64,000 nt of DNA from Microbacterium sp. RU1D (GTDB lineage Bacteria; Actinomycetota; Actinomycetes; Actinomycetales; Microbacteriaceae): assembly GCF_900156435.1 (NCBI RefSeq), contig NZ_FTPQ01000002.1, positions 248,001 through 312,000 on the forward strand, in the 5' to 3' direction. The first letter of the stretch is position 1. The number at the start of each line of letters is the position of its first letter. The position numbers and the translations under genes were made by a program. Shown piece after piece: positions 9,547-19,471 of the stretch. The notes beneath the pieces are model-generated. The model did no database searches, was not told the origin of the DNA, and saw only the letters and a program-made list of their open reading frames with translations.

Positions 9547-10332
9547 ATGGCAACGAATGCGTCTCGTGCGGTCGGAGTGGACATCGGCGGAACCGGCATC
9601 AAGGCGGGGATCGTCGACCTGGATGCCGGGGAGCTCGTCAGCGACCGGGTGAAGGTCGCCACTCCCGCCGGAGCGGAGCCCGCCGACGTGCTGGCCGCCG
9701 TGACGCAGGTGCTCGAGACCCTCGAGGCCCCGGCCGACCTGCCGCTCGGCGTGGCGTTCCCCGCGATCGTGAAGGGCGGACGCACGCTGTCGGCCGCGAA
9801 CGTGTCGAAGTCGTGGATCGGGTTCGAGGCCGAGAAGTTCTTCGAGCAGGGCCTGTCGCGCGACATCCACTTCGCCAACGACGCCGACGTCGCGGGCATC
9901 GCCGAGGTGCGGTACGGCGCGGCGAAGGGCGTCGACGGTCTCGTCATCCTCACTACGCTCGGCACCGGTATCGGGTCGGCCATGATCTACGACGGCGTCC
10001 TCGTCCCCAACAGCGAGCTGGGTCACCTGCAGCGCGCCGGACACAAGAAGGACGCCGAGCACTTCGCCGCGTACTCCGCGATGGAGCGCGAGGAGTTGTC
10101 GTGGGAGAAGTGGGCCGAGCGCCTGCAGTGGTACTACGACTACGTCGAGTTCCTCTTCAGCCCCGACCTCATCGTCGTCGGCGGTGGCGTCTCCAAGCAC
10201 TCCGAGAAGTTCCTGCCGCTTCTGAAGCTGCGGGCCCCGATCCTCCCGGCGAAGCACCGCAACAACGCCGGCATCATCGGAGCCGCATCCCTCGCCGTCC
10301 CGGTGCCCGAGGCGCTGCCCGCCGTCAAGTGA
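9547..10332 (+). CDS. ppgK: Polyphosphate glucokinase
   Basis: 261-residue ROK-superfamily sugar kinase that phosphorylates glucose using polyphosphate (and often ATP). The phosphate-1 loop VGVDIGGTGIKAGIVDL is at the N-terminus. The catalytic Asp lies in FANDADVAGIAEVRYG. LTTLGTGIGSAMIYDG and VPNSELGHLQ are the PpgK-type sugar-binding and phosphate-2 motifs. Length and motifs match actinobacterial PpgK rather than the larger Glk. The start ATG follows GGAGGGC. It is a single gene, divergent from the small SPOR-like gene. Confidence 0.93.
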   Translation: MATNASRAVGVDIGGTGIKAGIVDLDAGELVSDRVKVATPAGAEPADVLAAVTQVLETLEAPADLPLGVAFPAIVKGGRTLSAANVSKSWIGFEAEKFFEQGLSRDIHFANDADVAGIAEVRYGAAKGVDGLVILTTLGTGIGSAMIYDGVLVPNSELGHLQRAGHKKDAEHFAAYSAMEREELSWEKWAERLQWYYDYVEFLFSPDLIVVGGGVSKHSEKFLPLLKLRAPILPAKHRNNAGIIGAASLAVPVPEALPAVK

Positions 10333-10397
10333 GGAGCGGGGCGGGTGGCATCCTGTCGCTCGTCGGGCGAGAGCTCGTCGTCGGCTGCCGCGACTGA

Positions 10398-10688
10398 TCA
10401 CGCGGCGTCGACCCGACGGAGGCTGACGGCGTTGCGCCACACCACGGGCGCCCAATGGCCGCCCTCGCACGGCACCTCGAGCATGACGACGCGGTCGTTG
10501 CCGCCGGTCGCCCAGGATGCTTCACGCGTCGCGGCACGGTTGGGCCACGTCACCCACGCCCATACCGGGCGCTTCTGCGCGAACCACTCGATGGGCCGCG
10601 CTCCCCAAGTCTCGGGCTGCAATGTGCAGGGGGCGATGGATGCCAGTACGCGCGCGACCATCTCGTCGCTGACTCTCGTCGACCCCAT
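10398..10688 (-). CDS. Small Trp-rich uncharacterised protein
   Basis: 96 residues with a compact core containing WGARPIEWFAQKRPVWAWV and ending in APVVWRNAVSLRRV. The alternating Trp and hydrophobic residues suggest a small beta-barrel fold. No domain is recognised and there is no signal peptide. It converges on ppgK. The coding-like composition of this frame and the lack of a better frame support it. Confidence 0.6.
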   Translation of the reverse strand: MGSTRVSDEMVARVLASIAPCTLQPETWGARPIEWFAQKRPVWAWVTWPNRAATREASWATGGNDRVVMLEVPCEGGHWAPVVWRNAVSLRRVDAA

Positions 10689-10862
10689 GCACCGGACCCC
10701 TTCCCCGGCCGTGCTCGAGTGTAGAACATATGTCCGACACTCGCCCGGGCGAGCGTCGAGCGTCTTTACCGAGCAGAGCGACCGGCGTCAAACGGGTGCG
10801 GCGCGGGAGACCGGCCCCTAGCGTCGGACGCATCGATGCACACGACACAGAGGGGGAACATC

Positions 10863-11096
10863 GTGAGCAATGACTACAGCGGCGCCGCCGCGGGGCTCGG
10901 AATCGGCGTACTGATCGTCGGATTCCTCGTCTACATCGCGATCCTGGCGCTCGCGATCTGGGTCGGGTACCTGATCATGCGCACGGCCGTGAAGAACGGC
11001 ATCCTGCGCGCCGACGAGGAAAGGGCTCGTCGCGGCATCGCCGGCGGGGGGATGGCACCTCCGCCCGCCGGCCCCGGCTACAGTCCCGGCGCCTGA
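10863..11096 (+). CDS. Small single-helix membrane protein
   Basis: 77 residues from GTG (VSNDYSGAAAGLGIGVLIVG). The GTG is preferred because AGAGGGGG lies six bases upstream; an upstream ATG would put that purine tract inside the gene. There is one long hydrophobic segment (GVLIVGFLVYIAILALAIWV), a basic cytoplasmic stretch and a Pro/Gly-rich tail. Function is unknown. Confidence 0.65.
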   Translation: MSNDYSGAAAGLGIGVLIVGFLVYIAILALAIWVGYLIMRTAVKNGILRADEERARRGIAGGGMAPPPAGPGYSPGA

Positions 11097-11161
11097 CACG
11101 ACACCAAGGCGGCCCCGTCGCGTTCGCGGAGCGGGCGGGGTCGTCCCGGTGTCGAGGCGCG

Positions 11162-11543
11162 AATGGGCCGGCCTGTACGCCGGGTTCTGTCCGGGGGTCC
11201 CTTCGACGAGCTCGGGGGCCCCGTGGACGGTCATCTCTCTCGGCGACACGTTGCCGTGCCGCTCCAGCGGCCTACCCGGGGACTCGGCGAGCCGCGTCGT
11301 CATCCCCTGTCTGGCCTTGCTCCGGACGAGGTTTACCTCGCGGGTCGTGTCACCACGACCCCGGTGGTCTCTTACACCACCCTTTCACCCTTACCCCGGA
11401 CCTGACGGACCGAGGCGGTCTGCTCTCTGTGGCACTATCTCGCGGATCACTCCGGGTGGGCGTTACCCACCGTCCTGCCCTGTGGAGCCCGGACGTTCCT
11501 CGGCACGGGCGAACCCGTGACGCGACCGTCCAGCCGACCCATT
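11162..11543 (-). ncRNA. rnpB: RNase P RNA, bacterial type A
   Basis: The minus strand carries the hallmark 5' conserved region GAGGAACGTCCGGGCTCC followed by an ACAGGGCAGG-type CR-I, an internal GGTAAGGGTGAAAGGGTGG (P4/J region), the AGAGACCACCGG segment, and the 3' conserved ACAGAACCCGGCGTACAGG close to the end. The ends pair (GGGTCGGCTGG region with GGCCGGCCCA). The product is the catalytic RNA that matures tRNA 5' ends. About 380 nt is normal for actinobacteria. Exact termini are approximate. Confidence 0.95.
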
Positions 11544-11569
11544 CGCACCGTCGAGTCTACGCGGGCCGC

Positions 11570-13267
11570 TCAGCCTTTCTCCGCCGTCTCGCCGATCCGC
11601 AGGTCGAGAGGGAAATCGATGGGAAACGACCCGAACAGCAGCCGACCCGCGGATGCCGCGGACTCCCGCACGGCATCCGCGACCGCATCGGCGTGTTCGA
11701 GGGGCGTGTGCACGACGATCTCGTCGTGGAGGAAGAAGGCCAGGTGCGGAACCCGCGCGAACACCGGACCCGAGGCCGGCGCCGCGCGGGCGGCATCCAC
11801 CGGGCAGAGGCGGGCCAGCCGCGCGCGCAGGTCGGCGAGCCACGCGAGGGCCCACTCGGCGGCGGTGCCCTGCACGACGAAGTTGCGGGTGAAGCGGCCG
11901 CGGTCGCGGGCGGAGCGGCGCGCGCGGGTCTCGTCGGCCCCGGATGCCGCCGCGTCGCTCGCGAGGGACTGCAGGTGCTGCCAGGCGTCTCCGGCGGCGG
12001 GCGAGGTGCGCCCGAGCCAGGTGCGGACCACTCCCCCGTTCTCACCCGTGCGGGCCGCGTCGTCGACGAGCTGCATCGCCCGCGGAAAGGTGCGGCGCAG
12101 GCGTGGCAGCAGGCGGCCGCTCTCGCCCGTGGTGGCGCCGTACATGGCGCCGAGCATCGCGAGTTTCGCCTCGGCGCGGCTGCCGACGGCGCCGCGTTCG
12201 ACGATGCCCGCGTAGAGATCCCGACCGGATGCCGCCTCGGCCAGCGCCGTGTCGCGTGCCATCCCCGCGAGCACGCGTGGTTCCAACTGAGCGACGTCGG
12301 CGGTCACGAGGGTCCAGCCCGGGTCGGCGCGGACCGCGGTGCGGAGCGAGCGCGGTATCTGCAGCGCCCCGCCGCCCGACGACGCCCACCGGCCGGTGAC
12401 GACCCCGGCGGGCACGTAGACGGGGCGGAAGCGGTCGTCGTGCACCCACTCCTGCATCCAGGCCCACCCGTTCGCCGTGTAGAGGCGCATGAGCTTCTTG
12501 TAGGCGATGAGCGGGGCGACGACGGGGTGGTCGTGCTCGGCGAGTTCCCACCGACTCGTGGAGGTCACCTGGAGCCCTGCCCGGTGCAGCGACCGCAGCA
12601 GCCGCGGCTGCGAGTCGAGCGACGCGCTCGGGTCGTCCAGGGCTGCGCGGACGACCGCTGCCGTTCGTTCGATCCTTGCGGGGAGGCCGCCGCCGCGGCG
12701 CTCTCCGAGCTCGCGTTCGAGCATCTCCTCGTGCGCGCGTCTGCTCCAGGGGACTCCCGCCGCGTGCAGCTCCGCCGCGATGAGCGCCCCCGCCGATTCC
12801 GCCGCGCAGAGCAGGCGCAGGGCACCCGGGGCCGTCGACGCGGCGATGGCCGCGAGCTGCCGCCGATACTCCGCGACGGCGTCGTCGAGGGTGTCGGGCA
12901 GGGCGCTGGAGGTGTCGCCGAGGTCGAAGAGCGTGTCGCCCGTCGCGGGGGCGGCGCTGCCGGCATCCCACTCGGGATGGGAGCGGAGCCCGTGATCGTC
13001 GGTCACTGCCGCGGCGTCGCGCAGGATGCCGTGCACCAGGCGCAGGTCCCATGCGCGCGCGACGCGGACCCCGGCCCTCAGCAGGTTGGGGTACACGGTC
13101 GCCGTGTCAGCCCACACCCACCGGACGTCACCGCGCGCCTCGCGCTCCGCGGCGGCGGCGACGAGACCGTCGGCGGCGACATCGACGGATGCCGCGTCGC
13201 CGTCGAGAGGCTGGAGGGCGAAGCGCCCGCGGGCGGTGCGCCCGACGACGACCGTGTCAGACGGCAC
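11570..13267 (-). CDS. PolA-like bifunctional 3'-5' exonuclease/DNA polymerase
   Basis: 565 residues, shorter than DNA polymerase I and without a 5' nuclease domain. Family A motifs are recognisable but divergent: motif A reads VTADVAQLEPRVLAG, motif B RAEAKLAMLGAMYGATTG, motif C FFLHDEIVVHTP. The N-terminal part is a reduced exonuclease-like region (WVWADTATVYPNLLRAGV). Actinobacteria often carry such an accessory gene besides a full polA; its biological role is poorly defined. Its stop is 15 bp from the next gene on the same strand. Catalytic Asp/Glu positions look intact, so activity is plausible. Confidence 0.85.
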   Translation of the reverse strand: MPSDTVVVGRTARGRFALQPLDGDAASVDVAADGLVAAAAEREARGDVRWVWADTATVYPNLLRAGVRVARAWDLRLVHGILRDAAAVTDDHGLRSHPEWDAGSAAPATGDTLFDLGDTSSALPDTLDDAVAEYRRQLAAIAASTAPGALRLLCAAESAGALIAAELHAAGVPWSRRAHEEMLERELGERRGGGLPARIERTAAVVRAALDDPSASLDSQPRLLRSLHRAGLQVTSTSRWELAEHDHPVVAPLIAYKKLMRLYTANGWAWMQEWVHDDRFRPVYVPAGVVTGRWASSGGGALQIPRSLRTAVRADPGWTLVTADVAQLEPRVLAGMARDTALAEAASGRDLYAGIVERGAVGSRAEAKLAMLGAMYGATTGESGRLLPRLRRTFPRAMQLVDDAARTGENGGVVRTWLGRTSPAAGDAWQHLQSLASDAAASGADETRARRSARDRGRFTRNFVVQGTAAEWALAWLADLRARLARLCPVDAARAAPASGPVFARVPHLAFFLHDEIVVHTPLEHADAVADAVRESAASAGRLLFGSFPIDFPLDLRIGETAEKG

Positions 13268-13282
13268 GGGCGCCGGGAGGGA

Positions 13283-14011
13283 TTATCGCGATTCTTCGGT
13301 GCGGACGAGGATCGCGCCGCACTCGGGGCAGAACACGACCTCGTCGGTCTGCGCGCGGCGGACCGCGGCCAGATCGCTGGGCGGGAGCACCATGCGGCAG
13401 GCTTCGCACGCGCCGGCGCGCAGTAGACCCGCGCCGTTGCCGCGCGAAGCGAGACGCTCGTAGAGCCCGAGCAGGTCGGTCGGGACGGAGGCCGCCACGG
13501 CCTCGCGGTCGCGGCGCGCGCCGTCGAGCCGCGTCGTCGCGTCGGACACGGTGGTCTTGGCTTCGGCGCTGAGCTGGGCGCCCTGCGCGTTGGTGTCGGC
13601 GATCAGGGCCTCCTGCTCGGCGACCGCCGCGTCGGCGGCCTCGAGGCGCTCCATGAGCGCGATCTCCATGTCTTCGAGGTCGCCCTTGCGGCGCTTCAGC
13701 GAGACCAGTTCGTTCTCGAAGCCCTGCGCCTGCTTGGGGTTCGACGAAGCCGCGAGGCGCTCGGTGTCGCGCGCAATGCGGGCGTCGACCACGGCGACAT
13801 CGGATTCGAGGCGCTTCAGCTCGGCGGTGATGTCGTCGCGCGCGTTGGCGCGGGTGCCGAGCTCTTGCGACAGCGTCGCCCGCTGGGCGATGAGCTCGCG
13901 CACGCGCTCGGCCTGCGGCGGGTTCGCTGCCACGCGCTCGTCACGACGGATGCGGGCGTCGAGGTCGGCGAGATCGAGCAGTTTGCGCTGGTCGGCGGGA
14001 TCGGCATTCAC
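13283..14011 (-). CDS. Coiled-coil protein with C4 zinc ribbon (CT398-like)
   Basis: 242 residues from a GTG (VNADPADQRKLLDLADLD); an ATG 30 bp upstream is possible but adds an atypical leader. Residues roughly 10-175 form a long coiled coil (repeated heptads such as ELKRLESDVAVVDARIARD and KRRKGDLEDMEIAL). The C-terminus is a zinc ribbon with two Cys pairs, CEACRMVLPP and VFCPECGAILV. This is the CT398-like/zf-RING_7 family, common in actinobacteria next to nucleic-acid genes; its function is unknown. It shares strand and close spacing with the PolA-like gene. Confidence 0.85.
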   Translation of the reverse strand: MNADPADQRKLLDLADLDARIRRDERVAANPPQAERVRELIAQRATLSQELGTRANARDDITAELKRLESDVAVVDARIARDTERLAASSNPKQAQGFENELVSLKRRKGDLEDMEIALMERLEAADAAVAEQEALIADTNAQGAQLSAEAKTTVSDATTRLDGARRDREAVAASVPTDLLGLYERLASRGNGAGLLRAGACEACRMVLPPSDLAAVRRAQTDEVVFCPECGAILVRTEESR

Positions 14012-14240
14012 GGATGCAACGCTACCCCGGGGCTCCGACATCGGCGGCACACGCGTGGTCCGCGCGACGTGCTGACCGGCCCCGCCCGGCGCGAGATCAC
14101 CCGGTACGGCCGAGATGACCCGCGATTCACGGCAGAGCGGGGTCATCTCGGCGCAGACGCGCGATCTCGGCGCCAATCCACCGGTGACGGCGCCGCGGGC
14201 GCGGCCGCTCGGCGGGCCGGCGCTAGACTCGTGGCATCCC

Positions 14241-14316
14241 GGGCCTTTAGCTCAGCTGGTAGAGCGCCACGTTTACACCGTGGATGTCGTCGGTTCGATC
14301 CCGGCAGGGCCCACCA
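14241..14316 (+). tRNA. tRNA-Val (TAC)
   Basis: Full cloverleaf: acceptor GGGCCTT pairs with AGGGCCC, and the D-arm GCTC/GAGC and T-arm CGGTTCGATCCCGG are intact. The anticodon loop TTTACAC between CCACG and CGTGG gives TAC, reading Val. The 3' CCA is encoded at 14314-14316. The convergent DUF1345 gene's stop begins at the next base. Confidence 0.95.
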
Positions 14317-15012
14317 TCAATTCAGGATGTTCACGCTCCGCGCGATCACCAGCGCCAGCAGGATGAACCCCGATACCGCCTGCACCATCATGAACAGCTT
14401 CGCGCGGCTCGACAGCGGCATGACGTCGGTCGGGCTGAAGGCCATGGCGTTGGATGCCGAGAAGTACAGGTAGTCGACGTAGCCGGGCGCCCAGTCCTCG
14501 ACGTCGGACGAGCGCCGACGTACCTCGCTGACGGCATCGCGGTCGCTGTCCTGGGGGAACTGGAAATCGGCCGGCGGCAGCTCCTCGCGGGCGTCGCGGC
14601 GGCGGGCGATGGGGCCGCCCCGATCCATCTCCCAGTACACGACGGCGTATCCGATGACGTTGATCGCCCACACCTGCGCGGCGCCCAGCAGTGTTCCGGC
14701 GCCGTCGCCCTGCCCCTGCAGCAGCTGGTGCACGAGCAGCACGAGCGCGACCTGGTTCGCGAGCAGCAGCACCGCGGTAAAGGCGAGCGCGAACCCGCGC
14801 CCCAGGCGCGAGTCGCGCGTGAGGCGGGAGGGATTCGTCACCACCATCGGGATGGCGCACAGCACTCCCGCGGCCACGACGACGTACCTCAGGATGCCGC
14901 CGGCCTCGGTGGGCAGGAACGCGTACAGCCCCGCCCCCACGGCGAGGGCGATGAGCACCGGCCAGCGGTGCTCGGGCCGCGTGCGGAACGCGGAGGGGTC
15001 CTGCCTGCTCAC
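14317..15012 (-). CDS. DUF1345 family membrane protein
   Basis: 231 residues with about six hydrophobic helices (for example LIALAVGAGLYAFLPT, ILRYVVVAAGVLCAIPMVV, FALAFTAVLLLANQVALVLL, VWAINVIGYAVVYWEMDRGG, AKLFMMVQAVSGFILLALV). The cytoplasmic loop after helix 4 and the YVDYLYFSASNAMAFSPTD signature identify DUF1345, predicted integral membrane proteins of unknown function. Its stop abuts the CCA end of tRNA-Val. Confidence 0.85.
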   Translation of the reverse strand: MSRQDPSAFRTRPEHRWPVLIALAVGAGLYAFLPTEAGGILRYVVVAAGVLCAIPMVVTNPSRLTRDSRLGRGFALAFTAVLLLANQVALVLLVHQLLQGQGDGAGTLLGAAQVWAINVIGYAVVYWEMDRGGPIARRRDAREELPPADFQFPQDSDRDAVSEVRRRSSDVEDWAPGYVDYLYFSASNAMAFSPTDVMPLSSRAKLFMMVQAVSGFILLALVIARSVNILN

Positions 15013-15263
15013 GCGCTCAGGGTAGACCCGTCCCGACCGTGCGCCCGGGGTTCGGCATCCTTCATCGACAGTCCACAGGCGGCGCGCGACTCCTCGACGT
15101 CGAAGCGTCGCGAAGACGAGACGACGGTCGCGGACCCCACGCGCATCCGATGGCGCCCCGACTCGCTAGGCTGGACGCTGGTTGATTGTGCGGAGCGAAC
15201 AAGGGTTGCCGCACTCGTATGGCGATTCTCTGGCATGACCTGCCAGACGACGAAAGGTCTTCC

Positions 15264-17990
15264 GTGACTGTTCACGACCAGGATCCGTATTCGCAGGGGC
15301 CGCAGGACAGCGACCCGGAAGAGACCGGGGAGTGGCAGGAATCCCTGCGACAGCTGGTCCAGGCGAAGGGTCCGGCTCGCGCTCGCGAGATCATGCTGAG
15401 CCTGCTCAAGGGCTCGAAGGAACTGCACCTCAACGTGCCGATGGTTCCCACCACCGACTACATCAACACGATCGCGCAGAAGAACGAGCCCGAATTCCCC
15501 GGTGACGAGGAGCTCGAGCGTCGCTACCGCAAGTGGATCCGCTGGAACGCGGCGGTCACCGTGCACCGCGCGCAGCGCCCCGGCATCGGCGTCGGCGGCC
15601 ACATCTCGACCTACGCGTCGTCGGCGGCGCTGTACGAGGTGGGCTTCAACCACTTCTTCCGCGGCCTCGACGACCCGTCCGGTGGCGACCAGATCTTCAT
15701 CCAGGGGCACGCCTCCCCCGGCGCCTACGCCCGCGCCTTCCTCGAGGGTCGTCTCACCGAGGCGCAGCTCGACGGCTTCCGCCAGGAGAAGTCGGCTGCC
15801 CCGAACGGCATCCCCTCGTACCCCCACCCCCGTCTCATGCCGGAGTTCTGGCAGTTCCCGACGGTGTCGATGGGTCTCGGTCCGATCAACGCCATCTACC
15901 AGGCGATGTCGAACAAGTACCTCGCCAACCGCGGCATCAAGGATGTCGGGGACTCGCAGGTCTGGGCCTACCTGGGCGACGGCGAGATGGACGAGGTCGA
16001 AAGCCGCGGTCAGCTTCAGGTCGCCGCGAACGAGGGCCTCGACAACCTCAACTTCATCATCAACTGCAACCTGCAGCGCCTCGACGGCCCCGTCCGCGGT
16101 AACGGCAAGATCATCCAGGAGCTCGAGAGCTTCTTCCGCGGCGCCGGCTGGAACGTCATCAAGGTCGTCTGGGGCCGGGAGTGGGACGACCTGCTCGCCC
16201 GCGACACCGAGGGTGCCCTGCTCAACCTGATGAACACCACGCCCGACGGCGACTACCAGACGTACAAGGCCGAGAACGGCGCCTACGTCCGCGAGAACTT
16301 CTTCGGTCGCGACCCCCGCGCCCTCGAGCTCGTCGAGGACTACACCGACGAGCAGATCTGGGGCCTCAAGCGCGGTGGCCACGACTACCGCAAGGTCTAC
16401 GCGGCGTTCAAGGCGGCCGCCGAGCACAAGGGCCAGCCGACCGTCATCCTCGCCAAGACCATCAAGGGCTACGGCCTCGGTCCCCACTTCGAGGGCCGCA
16501 ACGCCACGCACCAGATGAAGAAGCTGACGCTGGACGACCTCAAGTCGTTCCGCGACGCGATGGACATCCCCGTCACCGATGCGCAGCTCGAAGAGAACCC
16601 CTATCAGCCGCCGTACTACAACCCCGGCGAGAAGGACGAGACGATCCAGTACATGCTGGAGCGTCGTCGCTCGCTCGGCGGCTTCCTGCCCGAGCGGCGT
16701 ACCACGCACGTGGGTCTGGAACTGCCCGGGGATGCCGCCTACGCGCTGCCCAAGAAGGGGTCCGGCACGCAGGACGTGGCGACGACCATGGCGTTCGTCC
16801 GTCTGCTGAAGGACCTGCTGCGGGTCAAGGGCTTCGGGCACCGCATCGTGCCGATCATCCCCGACGAGGCGCGGACGTTCGGTATGGACGCGTACTTCCC
16901 GACGGCGAAGATCTACAACCCCAAGGGTCAGCACTACACCTCCGTCGACCGCGAACTGCTGCTGGCGTACAAGGAGAGCCCCGAGGGCCAGATCATCCAC
17001 GTCGGCATCAACGAGGCGGGCGCCCTCGCGGCGTTCACCGCGGCCGGCACGGCGTACGCGACCCACGGCGAGCCGCTGATCCCGGTCTACGTCTTCTACT
17101 CGATGTTCGGCTTCCAGCGCACGGGCGATGCCCAGTGGGCCGCCGGCGACCAGATGGCGCGCGGCTTCATCATCGGCGCCACCGCCGGTCGCACCACGCT
17201 GACCGGTGAGGGCCTGCAGCACGCCGACGGCCACTCGCAGCTGCTGGCGTCGACCAACCCGGCGACCGTGTCGTACGACCCGGCCTACGGGTACGAGATC
17301 GCCCACATCGTGCGCAGCGGTATCGAGCGCATGTACGGCGGCGAGCACTCCGACCCGAACGTCATGTACTACATGACCGTCTACAACGAGCCGTACGTGC
17401 AGCCGGCCGAGCCCGAGGGCGTGGACGTGGACGGCATCGTCCGCGGCATCCACCACATCTCCACCGGTGAGGGTGACGGTCCCCGGACCCAGCTGCTCGC
17501 GTCGGGTGTCGGTGTGCCGTGGGCCCTCGAGGCGCAGCGTCTGTTGAAGGACGACTGGGGCGTGAAGGCCGACGTGTGGTCGGTGACCTCGTGGTCGGAG
17601 CTGCGTCGCGACGGTCTCGCCGCCGACGAGCACAACTTCCTGCACCCCGACGAGGAGCCCCGCGTGGCCTACCTCACCGACAAGCTGAAGGAGGCCGAGG
17701 GTCCCGTCGTGGCCGTCAGCGACTGGATGCACGCGGTGCAGGACCAGATCCGCCAGTGGGTTCCGCAGAACTACTGGACCCTGGGCGCCGACGGCTTCGG
17801 CTTCTCGGACACCCGTGCCGCCGCCCGTCGCTTCTTCAAGATCGACGGCCCCTCCCTCGCGGTGCGCGCCCTGCAGGCGCTGGCCGAAGAGGGCAAGGTC
17901 GACCGCGCGGTCGTCGGACAGGCCATCGAGAAGTACCGCCTGCACGACGTCAACGCCGGCACCAGCGGCAACGCGGGCGGCGAGGCCTGA
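15264..17990 (+). CDS. aceE: Pyruvate dehydrogenase E1, homodimeric type
   Basis: 908-residue thiamine-diphosphate enzyme (E1p) that decarboxylates pyruvate and feeds acetyl groups to the E2 of the pyruvate dehydrogenase complex. The start is GTG ([12 protein letters not shown]), six bases after GAAAGG. Motifs: [20 protein letters not shown] near residue 112, the ThDP-binding segment [14 protein letters not shown] running to [11 protein letters not shown], and the transketolase-like region [20 protein letters not shown]. Length matches E. coli AceE. The next gene starts 5 bp after its stop. Acetyl-CoA from this step is the substrate of the fab genes downstream. Confidence 0.97.
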   Translation: MTVHDQDPYSQGPQDSDPEETGEWQESLRQLVQAKGPARAREIMLSLLKGSKELHLNVPMVPTTDYINTIAQKNEPEFPGDEELERRYRKWIRWNAAVTVHRAQRPGIGVGGHISTYASSAALYEVGFNHFFRGLDDPSGGDQIFIQGHASPGAYARAFLEGRLTEAQLDGFRQEKSAAPNGIPSYPHPRLMPEFWQFPTVSMGLGPINAIYQAMSNKYLANRGIKDVGDSQVWAYLGDGEMDEVESRGQLQVAANEGLDNLNFIINCNLQRLDGPVRGNGKIIQELESFFRGAGWNVIKVVWGREWDDLLARDTEGALLNLMNTTPDGDYQTYKAENGAYVRENFFGRDPRALELVEDYTDEQIWGLKRGGHDYRKVYAAFKAAAEHKGQPTVILAKTIKGYGLGPHFEGRNATHQMKKLTLDDLKSFRDAMDIPVTDAQLEENPYQPPYYNPGEKDETIQYMLERRRSLGGFLPERRTTHVGLELPGDAAYALPKKGSGTQDVATTMAFVRLLKDLLRVKGFGHRIVPIIPDEARTFGMDAYFPTAKIYNPKGQHYTSVDRELLLAYKESPEGQIIHVGINEAGALAAFTAAGTAYATHGEPLIPVYVFYSMFGFQRTGDAQWAAGDQMARGFIIGATAGRTTLTGEGLQHADGHSQLLASTNPATVSYDPAYGYEIAHIVRSGIERMYGGEHSDPNVMYYMTVYNEPYVQPAEPEGVDVDGIVRGIHHISTGEGDGPRTQLLASGVGVPWALEAQRLLKDDWGVKADVWSVTSWSELRRDGLAADEHNFLHPDEEPRVAYLTDKLKEAEGPVVAVSDWMHAVQDQIRQWVPQNYWTLGADGFGFSDTRAAARRFFKIDGPSLAVRALQALAEEGKVDRAVVGQAIEKYRLHDVNAGTSGNAGGEA

Positions 17991-17995
17991 GTCAG

Positions 17996-19288
17996 GTGAC
18001 GCCCTCCACGGACGGGTCCGGTTCCGCCTCCACGGGCGGGGCCGGGCCCGACCGCCTTTCCGCATCCGGTGCGGCGGCGGCGCAGGAGAAGGCCGAGACG
18101 CTCACATGGCTCCGGCGCATCTCGGGCGACCTCGCCACGGCCACCATCCAACGCCTCGAAGAGACGCTGCCCTGGTACGCCGAGATGCCGCCCGCGCGGC
18201 GATCCGCCGTGGGGCTGGTCGCCCAGGCGGGCATCACGTCGTTCCTGCAGTGGTTCGAGGAGCCGGCATCCACTCCGGCGATCGCCGCCGACATCTTCGC
18301 CGCCGCCCCCCGCGAGCTGCTCCGCAGCGTGAGCCTGACCCAGACGCTGCAGCTCGTGCGCGTGACCGTCGAGGTCATGGAGGAGCGGGTCGCGGGACGC
18401 AGCGAGAAGGTCCGCGAGGCGATGCTGTCGTATTCGCGCGAGGTGGCCTTCGCCGCGGCCGACGTCTACGCGCGTGCGGCCGAGGCGCGTGGCCTGTGGG
18501 ACGCGCGTCTCGAGGCGCTCGTGGTGGACTCGATCCTCACCGGCGAGGCCGACGACGAACTCCCCAGCCGCATCGCCGCCCTCGGCTGGCACGGGCACGG
18601 CGAGGTCGCGGTGCTCGTGGGCACCACTCCCCCGCAGCTCGACGTGGATCAGGTGCGCCGCACGGCGCGCAAGCTCGGCGTCGACGTGCTGATCGGCGTG
18701 CAGGGGTCGCGCCTGGTGCTCGTCGTGGGCCGCGCCGACCTTCCCGCGCGCGGCGGCGACGAGGTCACCGAGCTGCCCTTCCCCGAGATCGCAAAGCGTC
18801 TCGAGCCGGGCTTCGGGTCGGGGCACCTCGTGCTCGGACCCGCCGTCCCCGCCCTCGTCGACGCCGGGCAGAGCGCCCGGGCGGCGCTGGCGGGATTCGC
18901 CGTCGCGCGCGCGTGGCGCCACGCCCCGCGTCCGGTCGAGGCCGACGACCTGCTGCCGGAACGCGCCCTGGCGGGTGACGCGGTGGCGAAGCAGACGCTC
19001 GTCGACCGCGTATACCGCCCACTCCAGGCGCACAGCGCCGACCTCGTCGCAACGCTCTGGAGCTACCTCGACAACGGCCGTTCGCTCGAGGCCACGGCCC
19101 GCGAGCTCTACGTGCACCCCAACACGGTGCGCTATCGCCTGAAGCGGGTGTCCGAGGTCATCGGATGGGATGCCACGGGCCCCCGCGAGGCGCTGATCCT
19201 GCAGACGGCGCTCATCCTGGGCTCGATCGGCACCGACGCGACGCGCCGTCGCGGCGTCGCCGGGCGGCGCCCGAGCGTGCCGCGCTGA
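17996..19288 (+). CDS. fasR: PucR/CdaR-type transcriptional regulator, FasR-like
   Basis: 430 residues from a GTG immediately after the aceE stop, or slightly shorter if an internal start is used. There is a long uncharacterised N-terminal and middle region (WLRRISGDLATATIQRLEE, then DVLIGVQGSRLVLVVG). The C-terminal helix-turn-helix is GRSLEATARELYVHPNTVRY followed by RLKRVSEVIGW. In Streptomyces the gene in this position before fabDHPF encodes FasR, an activator of fatty-acid synthesis, so that role is inferred from family and position. The 5-bp gap suggests read-through from aceE. Confidence 0.88.
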   Translation: MTPSTDGSGSASTGGAGPDRLSASGAAAAQEKAETLTWLRRISGDLATATIQRLEETLPWYAEMPPARRSAVGLVAQAGITSFLQWFEEPASTPAIAADIFAAAPRELLRSVSLTQTLQLVRVTVEVMEERVAGRSEKVREAMLSYSREVAFAAADVYARAAEARGLWDARLEALVVDSILTGEADDELPSRIAALGWHGHGEVAVLVGTTPPQLDVDQVRRTARKLGVDVLIGVQGSRLVLVVGRADLPARGGDEVTELPFPEIAKRLEPGFGSGHLVLGPAVPALVDAGQSARAALAGFAVARAWRHAPRPVEADDLLPERALAGDAVAKQTLVDRVYRPLQAHSADLVATLWSYLDNGRSLEATARELYVHPNTVRYRLKRVSEVIGWDATGPREALILQTALILGSIGTDATRRRGVAGRRPSVPR

Positions 19289-19323
19289 GGCGCCTCCCGT
19301 CGTCCCTCGCGTGAGCGTCCAGA

Positions 19324-19356
19324 ACACGCCGCGAGGGCTGCGGCTCGGCGGCGTGT
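19324..19356 (+). terminator. Hairpin between the fasR-like gene and fabD
   Basis: Inverted repeat ACACGCCGCGAG with CTCGGCGGCGTGT, 36 bp after the regulator's stop. There is no U-tract, so it may be a terminator or an attenuating structure. The following ~115 bp before fabD is comparatively AT-rich (ATATCTGTGCCGATATCTCC) and probably holds the fab promoter and regulator site. Confidence 0.4.
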
Positions 19357-19471
19357 CCGGGACACTCGACGCCCCTGAGGCGGCCCTGATGCACGGCGCG
19401 CACAAAGACACGCCGCATATCTGTGCCGATATCTCCATAAGAGCACGCCGGATCCTTGGCAGGATGGGACG

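Noticed and set aside
15009..18065. 1018-codon open frame on - opposite aceE
   Set aside because: Shadow of aceE; the translated sequence is Val/Arg/Asp-rich without any domain.
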